The position numbers were made by a program, and so were the translations under genes. Positions 9,055 through 17,024 of a DNA stretch of 64,000 nt are shown in pieces. The notes beneath the pieces were generated by a model that did no database searches, was not told where the DNA came from, and worked only from the letters and a program-made list of their open reading frames with translations. The stretch covers positions 1-64,000 of the forward strand of contig CAVYHX010000027.1 in assembly GCA_963768415.1 (NCBI GenBank), written 5' to 3'. This DNA is from CAVYHX01 sp963768415. Its GTDB lineage: Bacteria > Pseudomonadota > Gammaproteobacteria > UBA9214. Positions within the stretch are counted from its first letter, which is position 1. Each line of letters begins with the position of its first letter.

Positions 9055-9089
9055 CAGACTTGTTTAGAGCGTATCAAAGGAATCAATAC

Positions 9090-9437
9090 ATGGCTGTCAT
9101 TCGAACTGTAATCCTGTTGCTTGTCGTCACCGGCGGACTATCGGGATGCGGTTCACTGCTGGTGAGCGGCGCGCCGGCATGGGGTAACGACAGCGCGGAT
9201 GACGCGCGCGATGCGGGACAGATCGCTGCCGATGACCGCATCACTACAGCGATCAACAGAAAGTATGTCGGTGACAATCTGATCAGTGCGCTGGACATCA
9301 AGGTTAGTACCTATCGCAGGGTCGTCACATTGAGCGGCAGCGTCAGGAGCGCTGCGGTCGCACAGCGTGCCGTCGCCCTGGCCCGGGATACCGGTAATGT
9401 CAGCAAGGTCAATTCCAGGCTCAGGATTCAGCCTTAA
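9090..9437 (+). CDS. BON-domain lipoprotein
   Basis: A 115-residue secreted lipoprotein. A hydrophobic signal segment ends in the lipobox LSGC, with Cys20 as the lipidated residue. Residues from about 48 to the end form one BON domain (DDRITTAINRKYVGDN ... VTLSGSVRS ... VSKVNSRLRI), as in OsmY and DolP, which bind phospholipid or the outer membrane. The frame is open further upstream, but the ATG at 9090 has an AAAGGA ribosome-binding site 10 nt before it and begins a proper signal peptide. E. coli DolP has two BON domains; this protein has one. Confidence 0.85.
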   Translation: MAVIRTVILLLVVTGGLSGCGSLLVSGAPAWGNDSADDARDAGQIAADDRITTAINRKYVGDNLISALDIKVSTYRRVVTLSGSVRSAAVAQRAVALARDTGNVSKVNSRLRIQP

Positions 9438-9533
9438 ACCAGGGAAGCTCTGATGAATTCAAATATGCCGGTCATTGCGAGCGCGATGACGAGGCTGCAG
9501 CGCCTCCCCGAATTATCAAATCGTTAATCGACA

Positions 9534-11315
9534 ATGTGTGGAATCTGTGGTGAATTGCGTTTCGATGGAAACGCGCCGGACAAACAGTCACTGGACCGGA
9601 TGATCGCGCAGCTGGTGCGGCGCGGGCCGGATGCGGAGGGTCGTTACTTCTCCGGTCCGGTGGCAATGGGACACCGGCGGCTTGCGATTATCGATCTCTC
9701 CGCGCGTGGCAACCAGCCGATGGTTGACGCGCAGCCGGGGCTGGTGCTGGTATTCAATGGCACTATCTATAACTACCCGGAACTCAGGGAGCAGCTGCAG
9801 GCAAAGGGCTACCATTTTTTTTCCGGCAGCGACAGCGAGGTCATCCTCAAGGCCTATGCCGAATGGGGTGAGGATTGTCCGGCCCGGCTGCATGGTATGT
9901 TTGCCTTTGCGATCTGGGACATCAACAAGCAGCAGCTGTTTCTGGCGCGTGACCGTTTTGGCATCAAGCCGCTGTATTACAGCCTGACCCGACAGGGTCT
10001 GCGCTTTGCATCGACCAGCCAGGCGCTGCTTGCCGCCGGCCCGCTCGATACTGCTATCGACCCCGTGGCGTTGCACCACCATCTGACATTGCATGCCGTG
10101 GTGCCGGCCCCGCGCACGCTGCTGTGTGGTCTGCGCAAACTGCCGCCGGCCCACAGCATGACCTTCGATGTGAGCGGCCACCACCGGCTGCGCCGTTACT
10201 GGCAGCTAGATACGGCGCCCCCTGCGACCGGGATGAGCGAGTGGGAATGGATCGAGGCGGTGCATGTATCCCTGAGAGAGGCTGTCGAGCGGCGCCGGAC
10301 CATTGCGGATGTGCCGGTAGGTATCCTGCTTTCCGGAGGGCTCGACTCCAGTCTGCTGGTTGCCCTGCTGGCGGAGGCCGGCGGTGGTGACCTGGTGACC
10401 TTTTCAGTCGGTTTCGAGGATGCGCCGGAAGAAAAAGGCCACGAATTCGAATTTTCCGACCTGGTTGCTGAGCGCTACTCGACCCGTCACCACCGGTTCA
10501 TTATTCCCAATGATGAAGTGCTGGCGCGCCTGCCGGAAGCCGTGGACAACATGGCCGAACCGATGGTCGGGCAGGACGCAGTTGCCTTCTACCTCCTCGG
10601 TGAACGCGTGTCGCATGAGGTCAAGGTGGTGCAGAGCGGGCAGGGGGCGGATGAAGTCTTTGCCGGGTATTTCTGGTATCCGCAAATGCAGGCGGCCCCT
10701 GGAGAGGATATCGATCGGTTCCGGCCGCGCTATTTTGACCGTAGCCATGCGGAGTGGCAGGAGACGGTCGCGGCGCGCTATCACGGGCCCGATTACACTT
10801 CACCCCGGGTCACGCAGGGTCTGGCAAGGACCGGCGCATCGCGTTTCCTCAACCGCGTACTGGCCTTCGATGTCACGACCCTGATCGTCGATGACCCGGT
10901 CAAGCGCGTGGATAATATGACCATGGCCTGGGGGCTGGAGGCGCGCGTGCCGTTTCTCGATCATGAGCTGGTCGAGCTGGCGATCAAGATGCCGCCGGAG
11001 CTCAAGCTGAAGTCCGCGGGCAAGCATCCCCTGAAGGTCATCGCCCGCGGCCTGCTGCCCGATAGCGTCATCGACCGGCCCAAAGGCTATTTTCCGCTGC
11101 CCGCCCTGAAATATGTCCGTGGGCAGGTATTTGAATTCATGAGCGGTGTGCTGGAATCGCAGGCCTGCAGGGAGCGTGGCCTGTTCCAGCGTCCCTATAT
11201 CAATAAATTGCTGAACAGTCCGGAACAGGCGCATACGCCGCTGCTGGGCAGCAAGCTCTGGCATCTCGCGTTGCTTGAATTCTGGTTACAGCGCAACGTC
11301 GATAAATCCATGTGA
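9534..11315 (+). CDS. N-acetylglutaminylglutamine amidotransferase-type asparagine synthase family protein
   Basis: A 593-residue AsnB-like enzyme. The glutaminase domain starts MCGICGELRFDG (Cys2 nucleophile) with RRGPDAEG, RLAIIDLS and FNGTIYNYPELR. The synthetase domain has the ATP-pyrophosphatase loop LLSGGLDSSL near residues 264-273. Sequences such as LHAVVPAPRTLLCGLRKLPPA, EPMVGQDAVAFYLL and QSGQGADEVFAGYFWYP are closest to the TIGR03104 'trio' amidotransferase. That enzyme amidates N-acetylglutaminylglutamine to the osmoprotectant NAGGN. The usual partners (the ATP-grasp/GNAT synthetase and the M42 peptidase) are not in this neighbourhood, so the family call is better supported than the pathway. 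Plain asparagine synthetase is the alternative. Confidence 0.78.
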   Translation: MCGICGELRFDGNAPDKQSLDRMIAQLVRRGPDAEGRYFSGPVAMGHRRLAIIDLSARGNQPMVDAQPGLVLVFNGTIYNYPELREQLQAKGYHFFSGSDSEVILKAYAEWGEDCPARLHGMFAFAIWDINKQQLFLARDRFGIKPLYYSLTRQGLRFASTSQALLAAGPLDTAIDPVALHHHLTLHAVVPAPRTLLCGLRKLPPAHSMTFDVSGHHRLRRYWQLDTAPPATGMSEWEWIEAVHVSLREAVERRRTIADVPVGILLSGGLDSSLLVALLAEAGGGDLVTFSVGFEDAPEEKGHEFEFSDLVAERYSTRHHRFIIPNDEVLARLPEAVDNMAEPMVGQDAVAFYLLGERVSHEVKVVQSGQGADEVFAGYFWYPQMQAAPGEDIDRFRPRYFDRSHAEWQETVAARYHGPDYTSPRVTQGLARTGASRFLNRVLAFDVTTLIVDDPVKRVDNMTMAWGLEARVPFLDHELVELAIKMPPELKLKSAGKHPLKVIARGLLPDSVIDRPKGYFPLPALKYVRGQVFEFMSGVLESQACRERGLFQRPYINKLLNSPEQAHTPLLGSKLWHLALLEFWLQRNVDKSM

Positions 11316-11390
11316 ATAGTGGCTATTTGTTTTAACGGCAAATAGGTAGACTGGCGAGCGTATTATCCTGTTCGATAAATCTGTGAGGGT

Positions 11391-11723
11391 ATGGCAATGG
11401 ATGTAATGGAGCGAATCGATAAAGTGGTGAAAGACAACCCGGTCGTGATTTTCATGAAGGGGTCGCCACAAATTCCCCAGTGCGGGTATTCAAGCCGCAC
11501 CGCGCAGGCGCTGTCAGCCTGCGGCATAGAATTTGCGCATGTGAATGTGCTTGCCGATCCCGAGATATTCGAAAATCTGCCGCGCTACGCGAACTGGCCG
11601 ACCTTCCCGCAGGTGTATATCAACGGTGAACTGATCGGCGGCTGCGATATTACCCTGGAGCTCTACCAGAAGGGTGATCTGCAGAAAATGACCCAGGCGG
11701 CGGTCGCGGGTGTTGCCGGGTAG
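11391..11723 (+). CDS. grxD: Monothiol glutaredoxin, Grx4 family
   Basis: A 110-residue monothiol glutaredoxin that carries and transfers a glutathione-ligated [2Fe-2S] cluster. It shows NPVVIFMKGSPQIPQCGYSS, WPTFPQVYINGELIGGCDI and a C-terminal LYQKGDLQKM helix. The active site reads CGYS where CGFS is nearly universal; Tyr for Phe is a mild change that should keep function. It is 75 nt after the amidotransferase gene, with its own upstream region containing a small CTATTTG/CAAATAG hairpin. Start could be the ATG at 11391 or the one two codons later. Confidence 0.92.
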   Translation: MAMDVMERIDKVVKDNPVVIFMKGSPQIPQCGYSSRTAQALSACGIEFAHVNVLADPEIFENLPRYANWPTFPQVYINGELIGGCDITLELYQKGDLQKMTQAAVAGVAG

Positions 11724-11801
11724 ATTGCGCGGCGGCGTCCCCTGTTTTTCACCGGCCAGCCAGGCTGCAGTCAATGCACGGGGTCGGAGAGACCCGGCCG
11801 G

Positions 11802-12170
11802 TTAATTCGCTTCGAGCTTAATCAGCTCTTCCAGGATCTCCAGCACCAGCTTCTGGCCTTTTTCGGTCATTTTCTCGGTCAGCTTGTCGGCATCGCGCTC
11901 CCCTTCAACCAGCGGACGGATGCGACCGGCCAGTATGCCCATGTCGCCGCCGGCCGCCAGCATTTGCTTGGCCATGGTGGCGATAATCTGCAGGGCCTGG
12001 GCATTACCGTTCCGGGAGGCATGTACCAGCCCGGCAATACCCGGTGCGGCCATGCTGGAATCGAAGTCGGCCTGCAGGTCGGGCAGGGTGGTCGGGTCCT
12101 GCAGGCCGCGCAGGATGGATTCGGCGATGGTGCGGTCTTCATTGTCGAGGGCTGCCAGGATCGATCTCAT
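11802..12170 (-). CDS. Conserved protein of unknown function (122 aa)
   Basis: A soluble, mostly helical 122-residue protein without signal peptide, membrane segment or recognisable catalytic motif. Alternating charged and hydrophobic helices (for example EDRTIAESILRGL and DKLTEKMTEKGQKLVLEILEEL) suggest a small helical bundle. It shares a 4-nt ATGA overlap with the 62-residue gene upstream, so the pair is translationally coupled. The two probably form one functional unit. I do not recognise a family. Confidence 0.7.
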   Translation of the reverse strand: MRSILAALDNEDRTIAESILRGLQDPTTLPDLQADFDSSMAAPGIAGLVHASRNGNAQALQIIATMAKQMLAAGGDMGILAGRIRPLVEGERDADKLTEKMTEKGQKLVLEILEELIKLEAN

Positions 12171-12355
12171 CGCGCTTGCCGGACATGATCAGCGCGGATC
12201 GCGGCAACCAGGTCTTGCCAGTCATTCTTCTCGGCCTGCTCGAGCACCTGCTCAAGATCAGGCACCGACCCCGGATTGTTGCAGTGCATCACCACGCGGT
12301 GAATGAGTCCGGAATGCGATTGCAGTATTTGTTCGTTTAAATCGGGTGTTGCCAT
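12167..12355 (-). CDS. Small conserved protein of unknown function (62 aa)
   Basis: A 62-residue acidic, Cys/His-containing protein (VVMHCNNPGSVPDLEQVLEQA). The start and stop are constrained by the 4-nt overlap with the 122-residue gene downstream. A separate ribosome-binding-like AAAGAGATGG precedes it in the short gap after rnt. No domain is recognised. Its reality rests on codon use, coupling to its neighbour and the lack of any better frame here. Confidence 0.6.
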   Translation of the reverse strand: MATPDLNEQILQSHSGLIHRVVMHCNNPGSVPDLEQVLEQAEKNDWQDLVAAIRADHVRQAR

Positions 12356-12366
12356 CTCTTTGCCTC

Positions 12367-13026
12367 TTATTTGATTGCACGCGCAGGCATGGAAGTCACT
12401 CCGCCGCTGTAGTCATGCCAGCTGTTGATAATAGTACAGAATAATTCCGCTGTCCGTTCGGTATCGTAGGCCGCCGAGTGTGCCTTATCACCGTCCCACG
12501 CCAGGCCGGCTGCCTGGACTGCGCGCGCCAGTACTGTTTGTCCGTAGGCAAGACCAGCCAGGGTGACGGTGTCAAAGGTGCTGAAGGGGTGGAAGGGGTT
12601 TCTTTTGATATCGGCGCGATTGACGGCTGCATTCAGGAAGGACAGGTCGAAGGCGGCATTATGTCCCACCAGGATGGCGCGGTTGCAGCCGCTTTCCCTG
12701 ACCGCCTTGCGCACCGGTTTGAATATATGTTCCAGCGCCTCGCGTTCGGGTTTCGCCATGCGAAACGGGTGATAGGGGTCGATACCGTTGAATTCAAGCG
12801 ATTCGCGATCGAGGTTGGCACCGGGGAACGGTTCAACGTGACAGGAGATCGTTTCGCTGCAGATCATGTATCCCTGTGCGTCGATGTGCAGCGCGACCGC
12901 GGCGATTTCCAGCAAGGCGTCGCGTTTGGGATTGAAGCCGGCGGTTTCGACATCGATGACAACCGGGAGAAAACCGCGAAAACGCTGCGCCATCGGTGAT
13001 AATTCAGCAGTATCAGGCATGTTCAA
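12367..13026 (-). CDS. rnt: Ribonuclease T
   Basis: A 219-residue DEDDh 3'-5' exoribonuclease that trims tRNA CCA ends and 3' ends of stable RNAs, acting as a dimer. The motifs are VIDVETAGFNPKRDALLE (ExoI, Asp and Glu), HNAAFDLSFLNAA (ExoII Asp) and HSAAYDTERTAELF (ExoIII His and Asp). The RNase T-specific block SLEFNGIDPYHPFRMA is also present, separating it from DNA polymerase epsilon-type exonucleases. Length matches E. coli Rnt (215). The two small unknown genes follow on the same strand after 11 nt. Confidence 0.95.
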   Translation of the reverse strand: MNMPDTAELSPMAQRFRGFLPVVIDVETAGFNPKRDALLEIAAVALHIDAQGYMICSETISCHVEPFPGANLDRESLEFNGIDPYHPFRMAKPEREALEHIFKPVRKAVRESGCNRAILVGHNAAFDLSFLNAAVNRADIKRNPFHPFSTFDTVTLAGLAYGQTVLARAVQAAGLAWDGDKAHSAAYDTERTAELFCTIINSWHDYSGGVTSMPARAIK

Positions 13027-13137
13027 AGCATACAGGATCGCCCCGGGCTTTGCGAAGCAACGCAGTGTGTATCGCTATACTTATTCGTCTGCGACTGTGA
13101 TAGTTAAGCCTGGCCGCAACCGGCAGGAGGTGCCGCC

Positions 13138-14037
13138 ATGATGCAATTTATTAGCCGCTGGATTGCCCGGTCAATCCTGACCGTGCAGGTGTTGTTCCTG
13201 TGCAGCGGAGCGGGTATGGCTGCCGGGGAGCATACCGACCGGAGTCAGGGACTGCTGTGGGAGATCAGCCGGCCGGGCCAGGCAGCCAGCCACCTGTTCG
13301 GCACCCTTCACCTGGAACATCCGGACGTGTTGCGGCTGCCGGGCCCGGTACAGCAGGCCTTTGCCGACGCACGTCAGGTGGTGCTGGAGGTGCTTCTCGA
13401 TACAGACGCCATGATCTATGCCAGTAGCGCTATGCTGCTGACGGACGGCCGCCTGTTATCCGAGATCATCGGGCCGGTATTGTTCAGACAGGTGTCACGA
13501 GCGATCCAGACGCGCGGGATACCCGCACTGGTGCTGGATCGCATGCGGCCCTGGGCGGCGGCAGTCACCCTGTCCATGCCCGCGCAGGGGAGCGGCCAGG
13601 TGCTGGACATGGCGCTGTATCAACAGGCGCTGCAGGCCGGAAAGCCGGTCGCCGGGCTGGAGACCGTACGCGAACAGCTCGATGTCTTTGCCACCCTGTC
13701 AGAGTCCGACCAGGTTGCCCTGCTGGAAGAGGCGGTCGGGCAGTCAGCGGAAATCGATGCGATCCATGCACAGCTGCTGGCCGCCTGGCTGCGCCGCGAC
13801 CTGGCCGCGCTGCAGGCCATCAACGAGGACATGCAGGCGGGTGTGGATCAGCGGCTGGCGGAGGATTTCCAGCGCCGCGTGCTCGATGACCGCAACCGGC
13901 GCATGGCGGAGCGCCTGCAGCCGTATCTGCAGCAGGGCCATGCGTTCATTGCGGTGGGTGCGCTGCATCTGCCGGGTGCGCAGGGGCTGTTGAACCGGCT
14001 GGCGCAGCGTGGTTATACGGTGAGGGTGATTTATTGA
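13138..14037 (+). CDS. TraB/GumN family protein, secreted
   Basis: A 299-residue protein with a signal peptide (hydrophobic core about residues 11-27, cleavage near AAG-EH). A TraB/GumN (Tiki-like) domain follows, with the metal-binding motif HLFGTLHLEHPDV near residues 52-64 and the distant C-terminal partner FIAVGALHLPGAQGLL near 279-292. Related proteins are predicted metalloproteases, but bacterial substrates are not known. It is divergent from rnt with a 111-nt gap. The 84-bp REP array begins right after its stop. Confidence 0.82.
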   Translation: MMQFISRWIARSILTVQVLFLCSGAGMAAGEHTDRSQGLLWEISRPGQAASHLFGTLHLEHPDVLRLPGPVQQAFADARQVVLEVLLDTDAMIYASSAMLLTDGRLLSEIIGPVLFRQVSRAIQTRGIPALVLDRMRPWAAAVTLSMPAQGSGQVLDMALYQQALQAGKPVAGLETVREQLDVFATLSESDQVALLEEAVGQSAEIDAIHAQLLAAWLRRDLAALQAINEDMQAGVDQRLAEDFQRRVLDDRNRRMAERLQPYLQQGHAFIAVGALHLPGAQGLLNRLAQRGYTVRVIY

Positions 14038-14069
14038 GCCGGTAAGCGCGGCCATGGGGGTGCAGTGCA

Positions 14070-14760
14070 GGATAGTGGAAATACACCTGCAGGAGCGCCG
14101 TCCTTCGGCGCGATGGGTTGGGACAACAATCGCGGCCAGGAGGCCGCTCCTACAGGATAGGGAAATACACCTGTAGGAGCGCCGCCCTTCGGCGCGATGG
14201 GTTGGGACAACAATCGCGGCCAGGAGGCCGCTCCTGCAGGATAGTGGAAATACACCTGCAGGAGCGCCGTCCTTCGGCGCGATGGGTTGGGACAACAATC
14301 GCGGCCAGGAGGCCGCTCCTACAGGATATGGAAATACACCTGTAGGAGCGCCGCCCTTCGGCGCGATGGGTTGGGACAACAATCGCGGCCAGGAGGCCGC
14401 TCCTACAGGATATGGAAATACACCTGCAGGAGCGCCGTCCTTCGGCACGATGGGTTGGGACAACAATCGCGGCCAGGAGGCCGCTCCTACAGGATATGGA
14501 AATACACCTGCAGGAGCGCCGCCCTTCGGCGCGATGGGTTGGGACAACAATCGCGGCCAGGAGGCCGCTCCTGCAGGATATGGAAATACACCTGCAGGAG
14601 CGCCGCCCTTCGGCGCGATGGGTTGGGACAACAATCGCGGCCAGGAGGCCGCTCCTGCAGGATATGGAAATACACCTGTAGGAGCGCCGCCCTTCGGCGC
14701 GATGGGTTGGGACAACAATCGCTCTCGGGAGGCCGTTTACACCCGGCGATTTATCGGGCG
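14070..14760. repeat. Tandem REP/BIME array, 84-bp unit, about eight copies
   Basis: The word gatgggttgggacaacaatc recurs at 14112, 14196, 14281, 14365, 14449, 14533, 14617 and 14701, giving periods of 84, 85, 84, 84, 84, 84 and 84. Each unit contains two short hairpins (gcgccg..cggcgc and gcggcc..ggccgc), themselves enclosed by inverted arms ctgYaggagcg and cgctcctRcag. Units differ mainly by T/C in the arms, gatagtgg versus gatatgg, and ccgtcc versus ccgccc. The final unit (from 14701) is degenerate. This is REP-type palindromic DNA, not coding. Because 84 is a multiple of three, every frame stays artificially open. Confidence 0.9.
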
Positions 14761-14867
14761 CTCCTACCGGGAGGAGCTATAAACACAGGTGATGATCGGG
14801 AGCGTAATCTACCAATGAAAACGGCGGCCGCAGCCGCCGTCAGGTGAATGCACGTTTGCTGCCCGCG

Positions 14868-15583
14868 TTATGCCCGCACCCGCCGGCGGCGGGTGAACCC
14901 CAGGCCGGCGAGACCCAGACCCAGCAGTGCCAGGCTGGCAGGTTCCGGGACCTGGACCCGTTCCTGGGAAAAGCGCTGGGTAAATGATTCGAGACTGACG
15001 GAAACCGCACCGTCTACACCAAGATCATCAGCCAGCAGCAGGATGGATGTTTCTATAGAAATCAATGTCAGCGGGGCGAAATTCGCGTCGTCGGAGAGAT
15101 TAGCTGTCCCGTCAGAATCAAAAGTTACCTGTTTGTCGCCGATCAGGTCCATGCCATCGAAGATAAACTCGGTGATATCGATGACCCCGAATGTGCCCTC
15201 GTCAGTAGTGATGCTGGCTTCGCCGAACTGAAGCGAGTTGTCCTTGACACGTAAGGTGGGGTCCGTCACGGTCACATCGAAGCCGAAGTCGAGTTGGGTG
15301 GCATCGAAACCCTGGCCTCTGGTGGAATCCGCGGTCAGGGCGCCGTTGGCGGTGTACAGCAGCCCGGGACCGGGATTCAGGGGGTCGCCAGCCAGCCCCG
15401 TGACGTCGATTAGACTTAAGTCGATCGGAAAAAAGGAGAAGTCATCTACGCAAACCAGTTATCGAAGAGCTTGTCCTCGACCTGGATGCTGCCGCCAGCC
15501 GCCAGGTCCTGGAGGCTGATGGCCTGTGCCAGGCCAGGCACGGCCAGCAGAAGGGAGAGCAGGGTTGCAGCGAATTTATTCAT
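14868..15583 (-). CDS. PEP-CTERM sorted secreted protein, one frameshift
   Basis: A secreted protein of about 238 residues after repair. The start at 15583 follows an AAAGGTGAC ribosome-binding site and gives a signal peptide MNKFAATLLSLLLAVPGLAQA. The chain ends with a PEP-CTERM sorting signal: VPEPASLALLGLGLAG followed by a basic RRRRVRA tail. The middle is a beta-rich domain without a recognised family. The frame breaks near 15446-15452 (LFDNWFA / VDDFSFFPI), where one lost base explains it. Exosortase recognises, cleaves and transfers such proteins to the cell surface; an exosortase-EpsI fusion is encoded at 42.8-44.4 kb. A sigma-54-like element lies 76 nt upstream. Confidence 0.85.
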
Positions 15584-15991
15584 GACAGTCACCTTTATGT
15601 TGTATTCGTTGTTTATTGTGTTCGTTAATTATGAATCATAATTTCGTAGTCACTTATAAGCAAGAAATGGGCCGATTATTATTATTTTTAATAAATACAG
15701 TGCGTTATAAATTATCACGGTCCATGGCCCGGCACCGGGACCGGCGGGTTGTAAGAAATAGTAACACTGGCGCCCCGGCAGCAATGCCCCGCGGCCTGCG
15801 CCGGTCACGCTGGCCGCCGCCGGGATCCATGGACCACGAATTCACCCGTTTTCAAGCAGATAACAGGCTATCCGGACTTCCCTTCCGTATAATGGCTGAC
15901 GTTCTCGGCAGCGCGAGGCACGGCTTAAGTCAGGGTGAATGGGCGGGCTTGAGTGTAAAGATTACTGACACCCATGCCGCGATGGGGGCGG
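15584..15991. other. Intergenic region between PEP-CTERM gene and pyrC
   Basis: About 400 nt without a convincing gene. The left third (to about 15720) is AT-rich leader for the PEP-CTERM gene and holds the sigma-54-like site. The right part is downstream of the repaired pyrC stop at 15992-15994; the frame that appears to continue to 15930 is an artefact of the pyrC frameshift. Confidence 0.5.
15659..15674 (-). promoter_or_regulatory. Candidate sigma-54 (-24/-12) promoter of the PEP-CTERM gene
   Basis: On the minus strand CGGCCC-ATTTC-TTGCT matches TGGCAC-N5-TTGCW with the invariant GG and GC exactly ten bases apart and two other mismatches. It points to the PEP-CTERM start 76 nt downstream. 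Sigma-54 control by PrsK/PrsR is known for some exosortase-sorted proteins. No regulator is visible in the window. Confidence 0.4.
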
Positions 15992-17024
15992 CTAGGGCAC
16001 CAGGCGCCAGTGCAGCGTCTCCCCGGCAGCCAAGCGGCACTACGGTCGAAGCACCCAGCGGGTAGCTGTCGGGGACCTGCCAGCCGGTCTTTTCCAGGGT
16101 AATGGTGGCGGTGTTGCGCGCCAGGCCGTAGAAGTCCGGTCCGAAGTGGCTGGCGAAGCCTTCCAGCCGTTCCAGGGCGCCGGCCTGTTCAAAGGCCTCG
16201 GCATAGAGTTCCAGCGCGGCATGGGCGGTGTAGATACCCGCGCAGCCACAGGCGGCCTCCTTGCGTTCCCTGGCATGCGGGGCGCTGTCGGTGCCGAGAA
16301 AGAATTTCGGGTTGCCGCTGGTGGCGGCCTGCACGATGGCCTCGCGGTGGTGTTCGCGTTTCAGCACCGGCAGGCAGTAAGCATGGGGCTGCAGGCCGCC
16401 GGCAAACATGGCGTTGCGGTTCAGCCGCAGGTGATGCGCCGTGATGGTCGCGGCCACGGTGTCCGGTGCCGACAGGACGAAATCAATCCCTTCGCGGGTG
16501 GTGACATGCTCGAGCACGATCTGCAGCCGCGGGAAGCGCGCGGCAAGCGGCGCCAGCAGCGTGTCGATGAAGACGGCCTCGCGGTCAAAGACATCGACAT
16601 CCCGGTCCGTGACTTCGGCATGCACCAGCAGGGGCAGGCCGTGTTCCTCCATGGCGGCGAGTGCCGCATGGGTGCGCGTGATATCGGTGACGCCGGCGTC
16701 TGCATGGGTGGTGGCCCCGGCGGGGTAGAGCTTGACGGCATGCACGTGCGCGCTCGCGCTGGCCCGGACGATCTCCGCGGGTGCCGTGGTGTCGGTCAGG
16801 TAGAGCGTCATCAGCGGCGTGAAGTCCGCATCCGCCGGGACCGCGGCCAGGATCCGCTCCCGGTAGGCCAGCGCCTGGTCGGTGGTGGTCACCGGGGGCT
16901 GCAGGTTCGGCATGATGATGGCACGCGCGAACTGGCGCGCGGTATGCGGCACGACCGTCTGCAGTGCGTCGCCGTCACGCACGTGCAGGTGCCAGTCATC
17001 GGGCCGGGTCAGCGTCAGGTGCAT
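15992..17024 (-). CDS. pyrC: Dihydroorotase PyrC (class II), frameshift near the C-terminus
   Basis: A zinc amidohydrolase cyclising carbamoyl aspartate to dihydroorotate in pyrimidine synthesis. It starts MHLTLTRPDDWHLHVRDGD (HxH metal ligands). It also has MPNLQPPV, the carboxylated-lysine region AVKLYPAGATT, LLVHAEVT, VLEHVTT and the GTDSAPHARE catalytic Asp block. Near 16031-16035 one extra base (CTTG for CTG) shifts the frame. Repaired, the protein ends AAGETLHWRLVP with a stop at 15992-15994, giving the normal length of about 344. The uncorrected frame runs to 15930 with a nonsense tail. Its start overlaps the M17 peptidase stop by 10 nt. Confidence 0.92.

Noticed and set aside
14070..14760. 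CRISPR array
   Set aside because: The 84-bp units repeat over their whole length with no variable spacers, and no cas gene is present.
13744..14847. Long open frames on both strands through 14.0-14.8 kb encoding a 28-residue repeat
   Set aside because: They are produced by the 84-bp REP array, whose period is a multiple of three. Frames are open in several phases, and the sequence is palindromic without signal, start context or codon bias.
15930..15991. C-terminal extension of PyrC to 15930
   Set aside because: The tail has no homology. A one-base correction gives the conserved end HWRLVP and a stop at 15992-15994.
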